From Membranipora membranacea (Eukaryota > Bryozoa > Gymnolaemata > Cheilostomatida > Membraniporidae): a DNA stretch of 64,000 nt. Position numbers and translations under genes: made by a program. Below the pieces are notes generated by a model that was given only the letters and a program-made list of their open reading frames with translations, did not search any database and had not been told where the DNA came from. This document shows, piece by piece, positions 23,149 through 34,598 of the stretch (the stretch's first letter is position 1; the number at the start of each line of letters is the position of its first letter). The DNA is taken from contig OU612071.1 in assembly GCA_914767715.1 (NCBI GenBank), positions 22,193,681-22,257,680 of the forward strand. Reading direction: 5' to 3'.

Positions 23149-23323
23149 ATTCATATCATATGGGAAAATACAATGCTTGTCAGATGGAACAGCCTGTGTT
23201 TTAAACCTCACTCAAGGTATCGAAGAGTGTAAGCGCAAGACAGGATACAGTGGTGAAAACTGTACCATAAAACGTGATCCATGTGGTGCCGCAAGATATG
23301 AAAATTGCACCTGCATGGCTGCA
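23149..23323 (+). CDS. EGF-like exon 4
   Basis: A TTTTATTTCAG acceptor and GTATGT donor bound the exon. It reads CLSDGTACVLNLTQG, then GYSGENCTIKRDPCG, the second half of an EGF-like module and the start of another. One usual C-x-C position reads C-K-R-K instead, so one disulphide may be missing or the domain divergent. It lies beyond the P-like relic, which suggests that the relic sits in an intron of the EGF gene. Confidence 0.6.
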
Positions 23324-23889
23324 GTATGTTTCATATAATTCATCGATTCTTGTGATAAGATCCTTCTAACCTTCCTAATATTATCCATTCAGACAAAACA
23401 TCCCAAAAACTGGCGGATTTATTTTTCAACAGAGTGTCCCATATCACCTGCATTCATGCAGTCAATAATATTGATAAACCATGTCTAGATGTGCTGAGAG
23501 AGTACTTTTTCATATAACACATCCCGCTTCTCAGCTCTGTCTCAAATTATTTTATTCCCATTTTCCTTACTGTATTACTATTCAGATCTCAACAAAACCA
23601 GTTTCTGTAAGTTATTTGTTTGATGTGAGATCCAATATATTATCATGAAATACTTTTCCAGATCTTGTAGTAGTCTTAGTATTTTTTATAAGTTCCGGAG
23701 TTGAATATTAAAAAACCAACTCGGCAGAACTCCTTGTCCTTGTCTTGACACGTACCTCATTACTCCAACCCATGGAGTTGTCTTAAGTCAGATCGCTAAA
23801 AATCTATATTATGCTACTACCTTATTTTTTATTAATTAATTTATACTAACTATCAACATGCAATGAAATGATAAGGATTCATTACTCGG

Positions 23890-24130
23890 TCTCATCATGC
23901 AATCCTGGTTAACAAGTCCAGGTCCAGACAATTTCAGTATTGGTTGAAAAATTAGAGGGTTGGTGGTTGTGTTTTGTTAACCTCACTCAGCTGACCACCT
24001 CATTTCTTGCTCCGTCACATCATGTGATACTGGGTTATTTTTCCAGGCCTAGACAATTCCAGTGTTGGTAAAAAATTAAATGGTTGTGTTTTGTAAATCT
24101 CACTCAGCTGAGCACCTCATACATTACCCC
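23890..24130 (+). repeat. Two-copy tandem repeat, about 125 bp unit
   Basis: Both units contain CATCATG(T)/GCAATCCTGG, CCAGGTC/CCTAGACAATT, GTATTGGT/GTGTTGGT, GGTTGTGTTTTGT and CTCACTCAGCTGA(C/G)CACCTCAT in the same order. It is noncoding. Confidence 0.8.
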
Positions 24131-25223
24131 ATCTCATTATGCTAAACCGAGTAAATTTTTAGGATATAGACGTGGTCAATCCTGGTTAAATAATAATGTA
24201 GATCGTTATCTAATTATAATATGGTATTTGAGAGTGTGCTTCCATTAAATTTATTTGCTGAGAAAAAAGGCTCAAGCTCATGGAAACTCAGTGCATAAGT
24301 GCACAATTCTACAACTATTACATGTAAACATTTTTTTCATTAAATAGATACTTGACCAAAGGTTGATGTTTATTTTATTCAACTAATACACACAGTAGGA
24401 TCATATATTTGACACTAGAATGGATTGAGATTTAATTTTAATTGAGCTTTAACTCACACCCCAATCGCTAGCTTCTGTGTTAGCGACATTCTAATAACAT
24501 ATATGCCAAATTGCAGCAGCACTCACAAATGGCTATTGTTTTTAAAAAATTGCACATCAGGGTTGTCATACTTTACAGACAGGGGCTACAGGATACTGAA
24601 AGGCAGTCATGAATTTTTGGTTTGCTGGCCTTCAATAGGTATCATACAATGAGTGTAGTTCATTTCAGGTAGATTCTGTGCCATCGAGTATAAGTACTAG
24701 GATGTTGAATATAGTCACTTTGTTGGATTTACATAAGAAATGAATTCACCCCCTGCCAAAAACTGACCTTCTCTGCACACCACTATTTTATACTCATGTC
24801 ATGTCATGTTTGTGATTAATTTGCACTTGTGTATGAAGGACAATAGTTAATCTCACCATTAAGCTCATTATTGAAACACTTCATAGTGTTCTAGCCTGGT
24901 TTCAAGCAGCATACATTTCCCTATTTCTTCACAAAAGTTCTTGATAGCTCGTTTTTTGGAATCCCTTCTGATGATGATAAATGGCAAAATAATGACTCGT
25001 TAATGCATAATTGTAGAAACTTCTTATAATGATAATAATTCTGATAAAAATAACTTTTCATGATAGATTTCATGAATAGTAAAGCCTCTATTTGCAGGCA
25101 TGCTAAAATTTCACAAGTTTTATTTGATTGTTATGTGATAAAAGGGAAAGAAATTATTTTCTTTGAGGTTATTTTAGTGATGATGGATGCATATATTGAG
25201 CTGTTATGGACAATAAAAACTTC
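24131..25223. other. No gene seen
   Basis: AT-rich spacer between the tandem repeat and the jockey-like LINE tail. Nothing is recognised. Confidence 0.5.
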
Positions 25224-25937
25224 CTATGGAGCATGATGACATATGCTTATATAATTTATTATATTTGTCCAATCCCCTATGCGAGGATTGAGCTGTTCTC
25301 TTGGGTTGTTGTTAATGTGGCAGTCGAAGAGAAAATGCTCTGATGTTTCGTCCTCTTGCCAGCAAAGGCATAGGGGTGTATGGGTAAGCTTTAAAAGGAA
25401 CATATGTGCTTGGAGTCTACTATGGCCTGAGAGAAGAGCACATAGGGATCCGAAGATTTTTTTTATTTTGATCGAGTGGTAGGGGATTTTTAAAAATAAG
25501 GTTTGGTTCACAATCTGAGGTATATAATACCCCATAATCATGTGTTTTAAAAAATCTTTCCCATGAGGAAAGCCAAAGTTGTTTTACATGTTTATTTATC
25601 AGAGTTTTGGAAAAATCATTCGCATTGACATCCTCGTGCTTGAGAGAACGGGTTCCTAGTAACCGGCACACATCGGCAAGAAAAATTTAAAAAAGTGTGC
25701 TGTTTGTGTGATGCCAAGGTATCTGATTTATGGTGAACATCCTTTTGAAAAGGTTTAGACTTGCTTTGATGATCGAGTCTGGTTGGTAGTATTGATTGCC
25801 AGAGTCCCATAGATGAGAGCAATAGAATCCTGAGGGTTTGATGACAGAGTTGTATATTGTTCTTAGGGTTTTGGGTGTTAAAGAGTTTATAAAAGGCAGC
25901 AACATATTCCATTTTCGTTGCATTGAGTATTGTGTGT
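25224..25937 (-). pseudogene. Jockey-like LINE ORF2, C-terminal part
   Basis: Read on the minus strand from 25937: RKWNMLLPFINSLTPKTLR, then NSVIKPSGFYCSHLWDSG, the thumb region after the RT. Further on come LLSGHSRLQAHMFLLKL and CLCWQEDETSEHFLFDCH, the C-terminal cysteine/histidine motif typical of jockey/I-type ORF2 ('LTGH...C.C...E...H.L..C'). Frameshifts occur at about 25690 and 25480. It is the continuation of the element at 27590-28800, separated from it by a CR1-like insertion. Confidence 0.8.
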
Positions 25938-25938
25938 A

Positions 25939-27590
25939 GGTTGGTTGGTTGGTTTATTTTGTCACAAACATTAGGTATGCTGCGAGATTGAGTGTTTATA
26001 CTGTTACATGAGTAGGGAATACCAAAAAGAAACATAAACAAAATGAGTAAAGTAAAGTCTGACTTCTAGTGGATTAAAAAATACCTTGCAATATCAAAAT
26101 CAAGTGTCTGAGGAATGAGTCTTTACCCCAGGCAGTTCTGTATTTAAGGCTGCGATATCTGCCTGAGGGGAGTTTCTCAAGAAAATTGTTTAAGAAATGT
26201 TCGTCATCATGTATTATCTGCAGGGCCAGGTTCTTTGTACGTTTTGATATGACTGAATCTAGGTCCCCACTATCAAGGCCTAGTCTGTCGCCTTGCTTAA
26301 AAAACTTTCTCAGAGCTTTCTTGTCTCGTGAATAAATACTAGTGAACAAAATAGGTAGGCAATAGGTTAGAATGGATACAATAAAACTTTTAAATAACAT
26401 GCAGGCTTAAGGCTTTGTACTCTGATAATTAAAGGTTCTGATGACAAATATACTCTGATTTGCTTTGGATACAACATTATTGACATGATCTTCGAAACGT
26501 AATTTGTTATCAAAGAGAACTCCCAAATATTTAACATTGTCACAAAAATCTATTTTTACACCATTCAATTCTAGAGTAGGACTGTCAGGGTTATCTCTCT
26601 TAGTGGAGAAAAGCATCTCTTGGGTTTTAGAAGGATTAAGTAATAAGTCGAGTTCTTTGCATAGACCAGAGATTCTATTGATGTCATTAAAATAATTAGA
26701 CAAGTCATTATTATCAGAGATGCAACCAACAATACAAGTGTCATCAGCATATTTTAAAATAGTTATATTGCTCTGTTCTGACCTAATCCTATTTGTATAC
26801 ACTGAGAATAATAGAGGACTGAGGACAGAACCCTGGGGTGTTCCTGTGTTGGTGGTGATTGATGTTGAGAGAATATTGTTTACTATTGTTCTTTCTGTTC
26901 TGCCTGTCAGGAAACTCGACACCCAGTTTGTAACTCGGGAGTCTAGATGTTGTTCTGTGAGGAGATTACTGACACTGATGGTGTTAAATGCAGACGAGAA
27001 GTCGAGAAATAGGCATCTTGCATAGTTGGCAGCTTGAAGGTCTATGTAACTAGTTATTGTGGTAATAAGGCATAATACTGCATCCTGGGTTGATCTTTTA
27101 GCTCGGTAGGCAAATTGGTGATTGTCGAGAGGAGTGTTTTTAACTATATAGCTTTTCAGCAGACGTTCCATTGTTTTACATAAGCAGCTTGTCAGGGCTA
27201 TTGGTCGGAAGTGTTTAAGTTGATTTGGCTTGTCAGTTTTTGGCAGTGGTTTGATGATGGCCGATTTCCATATATTAGGAGTTGTTTGAGAGTCTAGAGA
27301 GAAGTTGAATATATCCGTAATTACAGGCGCTAGTTGGTCAGCACAGAGTTTTAATGCTCTTGGTATCAGACCATCAGGTCCAGCACCCTTTCTAGGGTTG
27401 AGGCGTTTGGGTTGTATCAGAACTGATTTTTCATCTATTGTGCAGGGAGGAGCAGTTAGGTTTTTGTAAGCAGGTTGTGGTGGCTGAGTGTCTTGTTTCT
27501 CAAATCTGGCAAAGAAGTTGTTGAGTTCTTCGGGTTGGAAGTTAATATCTGGTTGTGACTTGGAGTTGTTGGTTGGAAGTTGAAAATTTA
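25939..27590 (-). mobile_element. CR1-like LINE inserted in the jockey-like LINE
   Basis: The minus-strand ORF from 27603 to 26407 is open for 398 codons; its first few codons belong to the host LINE in another frame. RT blocks are KGAGPDGLIPRALK, HFRPIALTSCLCK, HQFAYRAKRSTQDAV, LFLDFSSAFNTI, GTPQGSVLSPLLFSVY and the intact active site KYADDTCIVG. VKYLGVLFDNKLRFEDHV follows. After one stop, the thumb continues at 26400 (SFIVSILTYCLPILF). The 3' end is a (CCAA)n microsatellite, read as (GGTT)4 at 25939-25954 on the plus strand, which is typical of CR1-type tails. No endonuclease is present, so the copy is 5'-truncated. This is the least decayed coding sequence in the window. Confidence 0.85.
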
Positions 27591-28800
27591 AGTTTATTGT
27601 CAATAGTACTACCTAAGACTTTAGTCTCGGTGCATGGGGAAATGATATTGCCTGAGATTTTAATAGGAGTTTCATTACCCTCAGGATTGAAAAAAATAAG
27701 AGATGTTTTAGAACAGTTTAGTTTCAGTCGCCATTTCAATAACCATTGATGAATTTTAGTAATTGTGTCATTTATATTTGCGCAGAGAGATTGAATGTTG
27801 TGGGCATTAGATAGCATAGTTGCATCGTCTGCATACTGCAGTGACATTTGATTTAGTTCCGGGGATACCATGTCACGAATAAAAATAGAAAATAAAATTG
27901 GTGATAAGACTGATCCTTGTGGTAAGCCGATGCCATGTGGTTTCCCCTCGGAGCAGTAGTCATTAATTTGCAACTTTACAGTTCTGCTGCATAGGAAACT
28001 TCTAAACACCTTAACAAGTTGAATTGGAATACCAACCTCCACCAATCTATACAACATTCCTTCAAGCCAAATGGAATCATAAGCCTTTTGAAAATCGAGA
28101 AACAGGGCAGCCACTTTTTGTTTACTCTTTTTGTTATGTTCAGCGAATGATATTAAATGGAATAGATATGTGTCAGTTGAGTAGTTTGTACGAAATCCAT
28201 GTTGGAACGGGGGAAGTAGGTTTCAATATGAATTTTAACTCTAGTTTCTAATATTCTTTCAAGGAGTTTACCACTATATGATGTTAGAGTAATTGGTCTG
28301 TATGCTCCTAGAGTTGTTGTATCTTTGCCTGGAGTTGGTAGGAATGTTACTGTGCCAGTTTTCCATGGCCAGTCTCCAGTTTTCATCACCAAGTTAAAAA
28401 GGTGCAGCAAGAGAATGCGATAAATGGTTTTGAACTTTTTATTAAATTGGGATGAAATCCATCCGGATCAGCATTGGATTTATTTTGATCGGTTGATTTA
28501 ATTGCACATTCTAATTCCTCTTTTGTTATTTTTGAGGAAAGTTCAATGGAAAAAACAGATGACACCTGTGAAGGCTTATCGATATTAGATTTGCCCTCGA
28601 TGATCTGGTGGTACCAATTCTTATCTAATGTATTAATGTCTAGGTGTTGACCTAAGAATAAGCTTTCATAAAGTGCGTTTGCTTTATCGTGATCCTCAGT
28701 AAGGATCACGCCTTTCTCACTTTTTAAATTGCCTATAGGACTTTTATGATTATTGTAAAAAGTCTTTTTAAAATTTAAAAATTTCTTGAAGACTGGTAAG
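27590..28800 (-). pseudogene. Jockey-like LINE ORF2, N-terminal and RT part
   Basis: On the minus strand, frames in order give KTFYNNHKSPIGNLKSEKG, then LTEDHDKANALYESLF, the linker. NKSNADPDGFHPNLIK and TGTVTFLPTPGKD, then AYRPITLTSYSGKLLERIL, are early RT blocks. From 28114, AALFLDFQKAYDSIW, HGIGLPQGSVLSPILFSIFI and the active site QYADDATMLSN follow. The ORF ends near VLGSTIDNKLKFS at about 27590, where the CR1-like insertion starts. Two frameshifts and a truncated 5' end make it a dead copy. Confidence 0.82.
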
Positions 28801-29783
28801 TGAATTTACTGTGTTTCTGGCCTTAATCTGGCTAAATTACTTCATGGCATATTAATTTGTCATGCTCAACCCAGAATATTGTTCAGCAAACCAAGGAAAT
28901 AACCATTCATGATGAAATGATGAAAAAAATAAGACCACTACTGCAGATTGCAGTCTGTAAATGGGCTCCGAGAAGACTTCCGGTTTTGACAGAATTTTGT
29001 TTCAGCCTGAGACAGAACGATTTATTGATCCAGGCAATCCCCAAAGATTACATACAGTATATATGTATTGTAGCATAGTAGCAGAATATTGTTCATACCT
29101 ATTTCCAGTAATTGTTTGCAGTAAATAATCACCTGATCACCACATGGAGTACTGAAAACATGATTGGAAAATTTTGGCTGTGACTCAAGAAAAGATGAAA
29201 ACAACAACAAGGAAGTGACTCAAGCATTGAAAAGATTATTAGACTGCACCCTACAATGATAACAATAAGGCCTTTCCAACTTAATTCCCTGGTCTGTATC
29301 AAAAATTTTGGAAATCTCAGATGATGAGGGAGGTATTACATATTTTTTATTTTATTGCATTTTTAACAACTGATTAGGGGGCATTTTATCCATAATGAAT
29401 GCACATGGCCTCCTAGGGCAAGCAGAATAGAAGGAGTAGAAGGCTGGTAGAGGGGAGGGGTCCCCTCTACGTACTAGTAGTTAGGGAAGTTAAGTGGCTC
29501 CATGTCCAATATCCATGAGATAGAATTACCGTCAGAGTAAATTAATGCTAGAAAAAACTAAAGTACATCGTTTGACATCCAGCGTCAAATTCTCCTGGTT
29601 CCTACAGTTGGGAATTGTGTCTGGCACCGTGATGGATCAATCACTTATACCCATCATATTGACGTGCACAGTGTGTTAATTTAAACTGTGTTTGGAGTTG
29701 GTGTTTTGTTGGGACTTTATTTGGTAAAAATCTATCAATTGCACCTGAGAGGATGGTGATATGCTTTTGTTGTAGGATGAAGG
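28801..29783. other. No gene; small hairpin
   Basis: No coding similarity is seen. At 29447-29470 there is a perfect 10-base inverted repeat (GTAGAGGGGA / TCCCCTCTAC) with a GGGG loop. Confidence 0.5.
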
Positions 29784-30995
29784 ATGCCGCTTACTAAAGA
29801 GCAGCATGCGAAAAGAGCAGCAGCCCGACAAGCCTATTGCGACAGAGCCACCCCAGAGCAGAAGAAGTGGCGGAGCCGACTGGCTGCTGAAAGAAAGAGG
29901 TGGAAAGCACGGGCAGCAGAAGAAGCGGTACGTGTTTCTAAAAAGCAAAAAGAGTCTGAAAAGAATAGACGGAAATATGTTCAGCGTTGTGAGAGAAAGG
30001 CTGCACTACCCACAACCCCTAGAAGTAAACTAAAATTAGTGAATAGCATTATAGAAGGTACAAGCCCTACTACAGCTGCAAAGTTTACTGAGGCAAAAAT
30101 ATTTAAATCAAGGGAGCGAGAGGCCCATAGTAGCATTGTATCAGCAACTACACTGGTAGCCAAAAAAGATTCTCATGTTAGGCGGACACTCATACTTGGC
30201 CTGAAACTAGCTAACAAGAAGGCAGTGTCTGAAATGTTAGGACTTTCATGCACTCCATGGTAGGGAGATGGACTTGGCAGCAAAGACGTTTTGTGATCTA
30301 AAAAATGAAGCGAGTCTCAGAAGAAGTTGTAAGAAATGCTCAGCTGAGGGACATTTTCAGCGATCGGTTAGTAAGATGCGATGGTGGGCTTATCAATTAC
30401 CACATCTGGGAGAGGGCAGAAGAGATCATAAAAGGAAAAGTGGTTAAGAAGATGAAGAAAGTGGTGATGTGCGAGAATCGAACAGATGTAAACAAATCAC
30501 TAGTATGGCAAACTTTACTTTGCATATCTCATATGCTGTAGCACAACTGCCTTCATACAAAAGGTGTAAGGAGAACCTCTCAGCATATGAGGCTGTCTGC
30601 GTTATCGATTTTGCAGAAAACTATGTTTGCAGGCAATCCTCGGAAGCCCAATCAGCGTACTATGCTCGAAATTCTGTTACCATACATCCTATGGTGATTG
30701 TGTTTAGTCCCTGTTCCGATGTAAAGAGAGATTCATTTGTGCGCATAACAGCATATAAAACACGTGCACATCTGGTCAGACGGGTGCAGTGCACAGTATA
30801 AATCTCACATTCCCCTATTCAACTTATCCACTTCCTTCGAGGTCCCACTAAAGTTTACATGGAATTACTACGGCTCACAGCATGGAAAATCTGAAGGTGG
30901 GGAGAGCGGTGTTGTTAAAACTTATTTGGAAGCAATGTTGTTATCATCGATTTGCAGTCCCGATACCAGGCTTTTTAATTATTACTAGTCAATTT
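29784..30995 (+). pseudogene. Transposase-like gene of the DFAENY/HGK family, frame-broken
   Basis: It starts with ATG at 29784. Residues 1-75 are highly charged and helical (KRAAARQAYCDRATPEQKKW), followed by TPRSKLKLVNSI. The frame stops at 30263. Similarity then continues in other frames: YHIWERAEEI at about 30390, then VCVIDFAENYVCRQSSEAQS, IHPMVIVFSPC, WSDGCSAQYKSHIPLF and WNYYGSQHGKSEGGESGVVK. From memory this series (DFAEN...SDG..QYK...HGK..G...VVK) characterises a multicopy family of uncharacterised proteins in cnidarians and molluscs. The spaced acidic residues and the histidine suggest an RNase H-fold nuclease. At least three frame changes make it a pseudogene. The transposase role is inference. 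Confidence 0.7.
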
Positions 30996-31501
30996 CAATC
31001 CAAATAAATTACTGCAAATAAATGATAGCACCATTGCTAATACACAATTTAATGTCGTAATGTCACCCACTATTAATCACTCGGCGCATGTGCGAACTGT
31101 TGAGGTATAAGTTCGTCTCTGCAGCATAGGGCTTGAATTAATCAACATAAACCGAGTACCTAAAATGGGTAAAAATGAAAACCCGTAATTTACCCTAGAA
31201 GTGGGCTGTGGGATCAGCTCATACCTCAGCCTCATACCTACCTCACACTGCTTTATCTGTTATCAGTCATGGAAACACTTCATAATTGTATACCGTTGAA
31301 TCACTGCTAAGGCAGTCCAATCTCACTTTCACTCTCGTCTCACTTATTACGATGGATATAGGATCAAATGCAAATTTTGTGATATGGTTTGAAATGGTAA
31401 CCTGGTCCTATTTTTCCTATTGTAAACTATTTTACCGTGTTTGATTCACTGAAAAATACAGTAACAATTTTGTTATTTTACCATGCTAATTCGAATTACA
31501 G

Positions 31502-32085
31502 GGTAGTCGAGGAAGTCTTCAAAGGAATTCTGTCCTCACAGACAAAAGGGGTTTTCTCCACTCTACGTGGTAGACCTCAACCTCCCCAAAACAAGGCCAC
31601 TACAATTTGCGGCACGAAAGAGGAGGTGGACCTCATAAATCAGTACTGTTTAGACAATTTGCCAGGCACTCAAATCACACTCGAGGCAGATGATGAGGAC
31701 AGAAAGGAAAATCTGGACAGGTTTGCACCGAAAACTGGGGCACCTGTCATGTTGACTACAAATATACATGTGAGAAGTGGCATTGTCTATGGCAGGGAAG
31801 GGAAAATCTGCAAAATTGACATATAAAACAGGTGTATCTCTGTCAGATTTGGACATGATAAGCCAGTTAACATCAATCAATTTAAGTTTTACTCAAAACG
31901 GGGTGTCAGAGAACAGTACCCCCTAAAACTGCCGTGGGCACGGACAGTGCATAGGACTCAGAGCCAGACTATTACTGGCCCTGTTCATGTTTGTTGTGCG
32001 AAGATTACCCAACCTGGTCAACTGTCGGTCGCACTGAGCAGAACGTCAGATTCAGAGCTTCTGTCGCTGAGTGGGTCTGTTCACC
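31502..32085 (+). pseudogene. PIF1-type helicase C-terminal domain, relic A
   Basis: A TTACAG acceptor at 31501 opens a frame reading NKATTICGTKEEVDLIN, then RFAPKTGAPVMLTTNIH and GIVYGREGKICKID. This is the part of PIF1/RecD-like helicases where the second RecA domain meets the 'GaPVMLl.N' motif. After a frame change at 31826 it continues with YPLKLPWARTVHRTQSQTIT and GQLSVALSRTSDSE, helicase motifs V and VI including the conserved 'VALSR'. The N-terminal RecA domain is absent here. Helitron elements and cellular PIF1 share this helicase; no replication-initiator (Rep) domain is visible, so either origin is possible. Confidence 0.78.
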
Positions 32086-32944
32086 CCCCCTCCTAAATGA
32101 AGTGATATTAAGCTTTTCTACAGTTCACTTACCGAGGTAAGGTGCTGGTAGTACAGAATCATGAATTCTTCAATCTGTATAATGTGGAACCGAATTATCG
32201 AGCCTCTAAAGCTCTATATGGCATCTTGTGATAGAGATGAAAAAAAACCTGCTGATATAATCGTGTATTATACAATCTGATGCCGTTTATATTTGTATAA
32301 CAATAATAATAATTATAATGGTTTATTGTGTAAGAGTAATCCCTTAAAATAATTAGCTGTTCTCATTTCGTCTACCCCCTCTTGCGTAGACAATGTTATT
32401 AACTTTACAGCCATATGTCCAGCCGGAACCTCGTAGAACAGTAACTGTATGTCACCAGCTGTCAGTACGCCTCCAGCTAACCAACCGAAATTCTGTATTA
32501 CGCCAGTTCTGGGTCACCATATCCGGGAATAGACAGTCATGTGAGAATCATTTGGAACAGCTTGGCTAACTTTAGACAACATGCAATGAGTCTGAAGGAC
32601 AGGAGTAAATCCTATACTAGCAGGTAAGTAAGGCTGTAATATGTATTCTGATCTCAATTGAACATTCCGTCCGTTGTTGCTCCCAGCAGATTAAATAGAA
32701 AAAAATGTGAAAGTTTGCATTTTAGGTTAGGTATATTGGTGGGTCACGCTGCCCATCTCAAGTAGACTCTCCATTATTCTGACACAATATTTGACCAATA
32801 AGATTTTTTTAACCCTCATATACAGCTTTGAAATAATGTTTTTAATTGGAGTGGTATAAATTCTGTGACAATTAACTTATGACAAATAAAAAAATATTCG
32901 GAAGAAAAATGACCAAGTAATGGAAACCGAACATTATCAGATCA
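32086..32944. other. Mostly noncoding; short open piece at about 32130-32231
   Basis: After the helicase motifs a frame reads GKVLVVQNHEFFNLYNVEP, then YRASKALYGIL, ending at TAG. It could be the tail of the same gene, but no domain is recognised. Nothing else is seen. Confidence 0.3.
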
Positions 32945-34316
32945 ATGCCATTAAACCTCCTGACGCCCAGTTTTGTTCAATCTTTGATCATCATTAATTA
33001 TCATTATTCTTGTGTGGAGTCATTCGTCTACACTAAAACCTTCAGTGATATAGTGGCACAAGTTGGAAGAGTGGATGCGTATGACGCGTATCTAAAGGTT
33101 AGAAGGGATTTTGCAGCAGTACATAACGTCATACCATCACCTGGCAGTTCTGCAACTTCAGCGTACAAAGTCCAAATCCAATGACAGCAAAATCAGGTAT
33201 ATTAGTCATGCCTGATTACTGCAATGTTATAAATTAAATCTAATTTTAAATCCTGGTGAAAGTTCAACATTCCACACAGGCTTGAAAAAATGAAATTCAT
33301 AACTAGCAAACAGTTATTTGTTATTTTATTTTTATTTATTAAATGTATGTAAGTGCAAATTTAACCAACACTTCCCGATCTATCTTCAATTTAAACTATC
33401 GGATAATGTGAAGTCCGTTCATTCCAGTCTGAGGTATGATTCGTTTGATGTCACAAGCGCGCCATAGGACGTAATGTGCTCCACAGAGTAGTTGATACGC
33501 TGAGATCGAAGATCAGGCAGAAATCAAGAGCGAAAGATATGTCCACACTGGTTGCAATGAGGGAATGGGTGGAACAACATTTGATGGCGAGGAGGGAGGA
33601 AGTATTTGATGAGCCAAGCATCGGAGAGGTCAAACACCACCAAAATCAAAGATTTGGGCTCACTCACACCACTGTAGAATTTTACTAATTTATGTCTGAT
33701 GTTGATCGGTACTGGTGGTCAAACTTCTCACCAACCGGAGCTGACTCACTAAAAGCTATAAAAGGTAATTAAAAAATGGAGAATTCTGAAGCACGCTCTA
33801 GGTTTCTCTCCTCCGAGAATTCTAACTAACTAACCTGATCGCAGTCCATTGCCGTTAGTACTCTAAGCTGAACACTTTTTGACAAATGACATGCTAATGG
33901 TTACTTACATAGTATCTGCAAGCTTGGGTCAAAATATGTGCCCACCAAGTATTTGTGGACTCAGATAGCCGGATTGCAATAGTTTATTCTTGTAAACATG
34001 CTCAAATTTCTTTATAGACCTACTTCTCGTACAAAAATAATTGGAAGCCAAGTTCTCTGCCCTGCATGGTGAACTACCAAATCACGAGAAGAGAGGTAAG
34101 TATTCTTGAAAATTATGTTCGAAACCGCCACACATTTTGCATTACCAACGCCTTTAGAAGGAGATCAGCTACATAAGTCTTATTTTCATGCTCTGTTCTA
34201 TTCATTTCAGAGATCTATAGTATGGTGATCGATGCCTTCGTAAATACATCAGGAAGAGAATTCGGAAAGGCAACCAACGAAAATGTGGAGAAGAAAAAAT
34301 CACGGAGAGTGGAGGT
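32945..34316 (+). CDS. Candidate exon cluster, function unknown
   Basis: Three open pieces look coding. One at about 33030-33181 reads VDAYDAYLKVRRDFAAVHNV, then IPSPGSS. One at about 33470-33688 is strongly charged (LRSKIRQKSRAKDMSTLVAM, then REWVEQHLMARREEVFDEP). One at 34212-34314, with CAG before and GTAAAT after, reads YSMVIDAFVNTSGREFGKAT. They are not joined convincingly in phase. By position they may lie upstream of the PHD-like exon at 34417 in one transcript. No domain is recognised. Confidence 0.3.
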
Positions 34317-34416
34317 AAATAACTATGCGTAAATAAAAAGTCAATCGTTAAAAAAATTACAAGTTTGAGCATTAGTACTCCAGAACCTTTCTCATATTAA
34401 TAATATTTTTCTTTAG

Positions 34417-34598
34417 GTATGGGCTGCTACGAAACGCAGAAAAAAACCAATTCAAATAATGAGAACTGCGGAATATGTCAGAGAGATGATTCAAGTGATA
34501 ACGATGGTGACAGGTGGATTCTGTGTCCTAGGTGTACCAACTGGTTCCGTCACAAGTGCTTGGAACTTACAGATGAGCAGTTTGAATGCAAAAAATAG
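34417..34598 (+). CDS. PHD-like zinc finger exon
   Basis: A TTTCTTTAG acceptor opens a frame that ends at TAG. It contains NCGICQRDDSSDNDGDRWIL, then CPRCTNWFRHKCLELTD. The series C-x2-C, W-I-x-C-x2-C, W-F, H-x-C is a PHD finger of the short type often found at the C-terminus of transposon-encoded proteins. The histidine-cysteine spacing is one residue rather than the usual two, so zinc binding may be impaired or the sequence slightly decayed. Such fingers usually bind histone tails. The upstream partner exons are uncertain because the phase does not match the 34212-34314 piece. Confidence 0.6.

Noticed and set aside
25279-25482. Plus-strand ORF opposite the jockey C-terminus
   Set aside because: It is the antisense shadow of the minus-strand LINE frame; the cysteines come from the reverse complement of the C-terminal motif.
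26720-27025. 101-codon plus-strand ORF
   Set aside because: Antisense of the CR1-like RT domain; no independent support.
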